Origin: Symbiodinium natans
Lineage: Eukaryota > Sar > Dinophyceae > Suessiales > Symbiodiniaceae
Assembly (NCBI GenBank): GCA_905221605.1
Contig: CAJNDS010000158.1
Location: 722,176-786,175, forward strand
DNA: 64,000 nucleotides
Direction: 5' to 3'
Made by a program: the position numbers and the translations under genes. A model generated the notes under the pieces. It ran no database searches and was not told the DNA's origin. It saw only the letters and a program-made list of their open reading frames with translations. Below are positions 62,103-64,000 of the stretch, in pieces. Each line of letters starts with the position of its first letter. Positions within the stretch are counted from its first letter, which is position 1.

Positions 62103-63548
62103 TCATGCCATGCGAGGCAAAGGTATGGCACCTGACCGCATAGATGTGGACAGGCGCTCAAATCGGCTAGGAGGCAAGGTAAACATGGGCAATCCTCCAG
62201 CATCCCGGCGGGTCTGAAAAGACTTGCGAACACTCACCGTGAAATTAGTGATACGTGTCAAATTGGAATGCAGAACCCACTTCTTGTCCTTCTTCATGTG
62301 GACTGCGCCGCTGATAACACAAGCCCTCTGAGCTTCCACGCCCGAACCTGATTTCATAGTGTGATGGATGTCACCACACACAACTTCACCACCCACGATC
62401 ACAGGTTGTGCCCACTTGCCACTGGAAACGACACGATCATACATCTCTGTCAAAGAATGAACATCGGACCACAAACTGGCCTGGCTATAGTGGCCTACTG
62501 CATCATCCCCGTCGGCGTACACAGCAGGAGCTAAATACTTCAGTCGAAGAATGCCATCCAGACCTCCAGTATCAGTCCCGTGCCCAAACTGAATCAGGAT
62601 TTTCTGAGCATCCGAAACACGAGGGTCCATCCGAGTCCAGAGCTGTCTCAAGTGAAATACCCAATGTACTGTCAAAGCAGACTCAAGAATACCTACTCGC
62701 TGAAAGACCTCTAAGGCTGTAGCGCCTGTGCGGCAAATCATGGACGCAAAATACCGAAGCTCAAAATCTGGTAGGACGGGCACACCAGAATCCTGACAAA
62801 GAAAAGTGAGTTGCTGCATATTGAGCCGTACTGCTTCTTCAGGAACCTGGGGATAGCGCAAAGTTTCATTCCAACTCTGCAACTGGACTGTATCTGCCCC
62901 GCCTGCCATATGCTGAACAGAGACTGCAGTAATGGTACTGCTAGCCGACGGAACCAAAACACGTGGCTCTCTGCGCAAAGAAACATCCGTCATTCCATCC
63001 AGAACTGGTGCAGGAAGCACCGTGCTTGCAAACTGGCGGGATCCTCCAAGTACAGCAGTAGAGGCACCTGAACTCGATACTTCCGAAGGTCCTGGTGCTA
63101 GGACTGACTGCGAATTTGTGTGTGTTACCACACATGTGGAAGATGAATCTGGTCTGACATCGGACGCATCTTGCGGCGGTAAGGCCCATGCCGGCAGAGG
63201 TCGATCATCCACGCTATGAGTTGACACACAATCAGAAGGCAACGCCCACTGCGGCAGAGATGTGTCATATGCTTCAGAAACCCGAAAAACCTTGCGTCTG
63301 CAAATCGGTGACCGTACCCCCCTCGCTTCACGATGCGGGCTGCGCGATCTCTCCAAAGAACTGCGTGACTCCTGTAACGTCTCTACCAAGTCTCGGGGCC
63401 CGGGCTTGCTCTTGGCACGAGCACCCGCCTGTTCCAATCTGGTCCGATACAGACGTTCCCTTGCCCGTTGCACAAAACGAGGCTCGGGAATTGCCGAGCC
63501 ATCCGGTGCATCCAGTACTTCCGACAATGCAAAAGCGAAAGAAGACAT
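62103..63548 (-). CDS. Retroelement ORF1, possible ADP-ribosyltransferase-like region
   Basis: The 481-residue protein starts from ATG at 63548. Residues 25-85 are basic and Ser/Arg-rich. WALP occurs twice (101-104 and 121-124). Residues 130-220 are Ser/Val/Pro-rich and probably unstructured. Residues 230-445 look folded. Within them IQFGHGTDTGGLDGILRLKY (319-338), LAPAVYADGDDAVGHYSQAS (339-358) and PVIVGGEVVCGDI (382-394) follow the layout of PARP/ART-type folds: H-G-T...GIL, then a Tyr block, then a strand with Glu (His323, Tyr344 or Tyr354, Glu388). This is a pattern-level inference, not a confirmed homology. The frame differs from ORF2. Its role in the element is unknown; no nuclease, capsid or zinc-finger motif is visible. 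Confidence 0.7.
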   Translation of the reverse strand: MSSFAFALSEVLDAPDGSAIPEPRFVQRARERLYRTRLEQAGARAKSKPGPRDLVETLQESRSSLERSRSPHREARGVRSPICRRKVFRVSEAYDTSLPQWALPSDCVSTHSVDDRPLPAWALPPQDASDVRPDSSSTCVVTHTNSQSVLAPGPSEVSSSGASTAVLGGSRQFASTVLPAPVLDGMTDVSLRREPRVLVPSASSTITAVSVQHMAGGADTVQLQSWNETLRYPQVPEEAVRLNMQQLTFLCQDSGVPVLPDFELRYFASMICRTGATALEVFQRVGILESALTVHWVFHLRQLWTRMDPRVSDAQKILIQFGHGTDTGGLDGILRLKYLAPAVYADGDDAVGHYSQASLWSDVHSLTEMYDRVVSSGKWAQPVIVGGEVVCGDIHHTMKSGSGVEAQRACVISGAVHMKKDKKWVLHSNLTRITNFTVSVRKSFQTRRDAGGLPMFTLPPSRFERLSTSMRSGAIPLPRMA

Positions 63549-63906
63549 GGCGTTACAGATCCTATCAACTAAAGGAACAGAAAAGGCTAAAGGAGCCGAG
63601 CATCACCAATCCATCCAAAAATTCCATTGGCGCTGAGGCCTCTATTACGGTCCGGAGGACCTCCATTAGGCCCCACCTCGGGCCACACGGGTGCTAAGTC
63701 CCACCATTTTTGCTCTTGGGGCTAGCCCTCTGTTGCCCATCCACCTAAAAGTTACTCATCGCTCGAAAGCGGTCTAGTGGGCTCCATGCGTGGCACTAGG
63801 CCTCTCGACCCAACCTGCTAGGTTATTGGGCCTCCATGGTACCATGATGAGTCGCACAACGACCCGTACAGCTCCCTCGCGGGATAACTGCGATTGGCAA
63901 CAAGGC
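63549..63906 (-). other. Retroelement 5' leader region
   Basis: Between the ORF1 start and the right terminal repeat. It contains a short hairpin ATCGCT-CGAA-AGCGGT at about 63758-63773. No hammerhead-ribozyme core was found on either strand. Confidence 0.55.
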
Positions 63907-64000
63907 CACACACGGAGATAAGAGAGTAAACTCTCATTGGCTTCCCTGTCCGGAGATCTCCTGCATGTTGATGAGAATGAAGTAGTAGGAGTACTAATGC
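63907..64000 (-). repeat. Terminal direct repeat of the Penelope-like element, right copy (cut by window end)
   Basis: Identical to 57046-57139. By orientation it is the upstream pseudo-LTR, or the start of a second tandem unit of the element. Confidence 0.9.

Larger units (their letters stand above)
57046..63906 (-). mobile_element. Penelope-like retroelement with N-terminal GIY-YIG endonuclease and three long ORFs
   Basis: A 6,861-base unit is delimited by a direct repeat (57046-57139 and 63907-64000). Three long minus-strand ORFs occur in transcription order: ORF1 (63548-62103), ORF2 (61453-60227) and RT (60226-57509). The RT has an N-terminal GIY-YIG nuclease, a CxC linker motif and a PLE-type RT core. 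The permuted EN-RT order, repeat-flanked (pseudo-LTR or tandem) layout and microsatellite target all match the described N-terminal-EN Penelope-like elements (Chlamys/Naiad group). Upstream ORFs of this length are not part of the basic PLE plan. The right end runs out of the window. Confidence 0.8.

Noticed and set aside
63695-63725. Partial similarity to the dinoflagellate spliced leader (CCATTTTTGCTCTTGG)
   Set aside because: Too many mismatches; no intact or relict spliced-leader sequence was seen upstream of any gene here.
63700-63790. Hammerhead-like pieces (CGATGAG, CGAAA...GTC) in the element leader
   Set aside because: The pieces lie on opposite strands or in the wrong order; only a plain hairpin ATCGCT-CGAA-AGCGGT is supported.

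Overview
This window looks like nuclear DNA of a protist alga, most likely a dinoflagellate (Symbiodiniaceae-like). No bacterial operons, rRNA or tRNA genes are visible. Coding sequence occurs as short GC-rich exons almost all on the + strand. Many exon ends read AG|G and several introns appear to start with GC or GA instead of GT, which is known for dinoflagellates. The intervening DNA is packed with plant/dinoflagellate-type telomere repeats (TTTAGGG/CCCTAAA) at more than 25 internal sites. The species cannot be named from the sequence alone.

Region 1 to 38.9 kb: an intron-rich gene landscape. The best supported genes are a D-isomer-specific 2-hydroxyacid dehydrogenase (25.8-27.6 kb), a cytidylyltransferase-type nucleotidyltransferase (36.1-37.0 kb), a CAP10/GT90-like glycosyltransferase remnant (16.9-18.1 kb) and a single-exon PDZ protein with a predicted lipidated N terminus (24.5-24.9 kb). 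Weaker calls are a SAP-like protein (6.2-6.6 kb), a PPR-like protein (32.6-33.1 kb), a GT31-like exon (38.6-38.8 kb) and about a dozen orphan exons of unknown function that nevertheless have clean splice edges. Telomere-like arrays sit inside the introns of several of these genes. At least four families of roughly 75-145 bp foldback (MITE-like) elements are scattered among them.

Region 39.5 to 52.2 kb: an almost gene-free satellite block. In order it holds a polypyrimidine tract, an 11-bp tandem array bounded by inverted repeats, a 553-bp tandem array, a 55-bp satellite, a ~107-bp satellite, and a 3.3-kb field of 9-bp units (CTATCTAAA) that repeatedly switches strand and contains embedded 31-bp satellites. 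Inverted copies of an AT-rich motif lie at the two edges of this block.

Region 52.2 to 57.0 kb: scattered exons, including an ABC-ATPase Walker A exon, then foldback elements and a long CA-rich microsatellite.

Region 57.05 to 64.0 kb: a Penelope-like retroelement (PLE) on the - strand. It is flanked by a direct repeat (94 of 94 visible bases identical, 6,861 bp apart) and abuts the microsatellite. Its reverse transcriptase has an N-terminal GIY-YIG endonuclease and a CxC linker, as in the permuted N-terminal-EN PLE group. It carries two additional long ORFs: an SR-rich/coiled-coil protein in the same frame as the RT, separated from it by a single UGA, and a protein with a possible ADP-ribosyltransferase-like region. 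This element is the most novel-looking system in the window.
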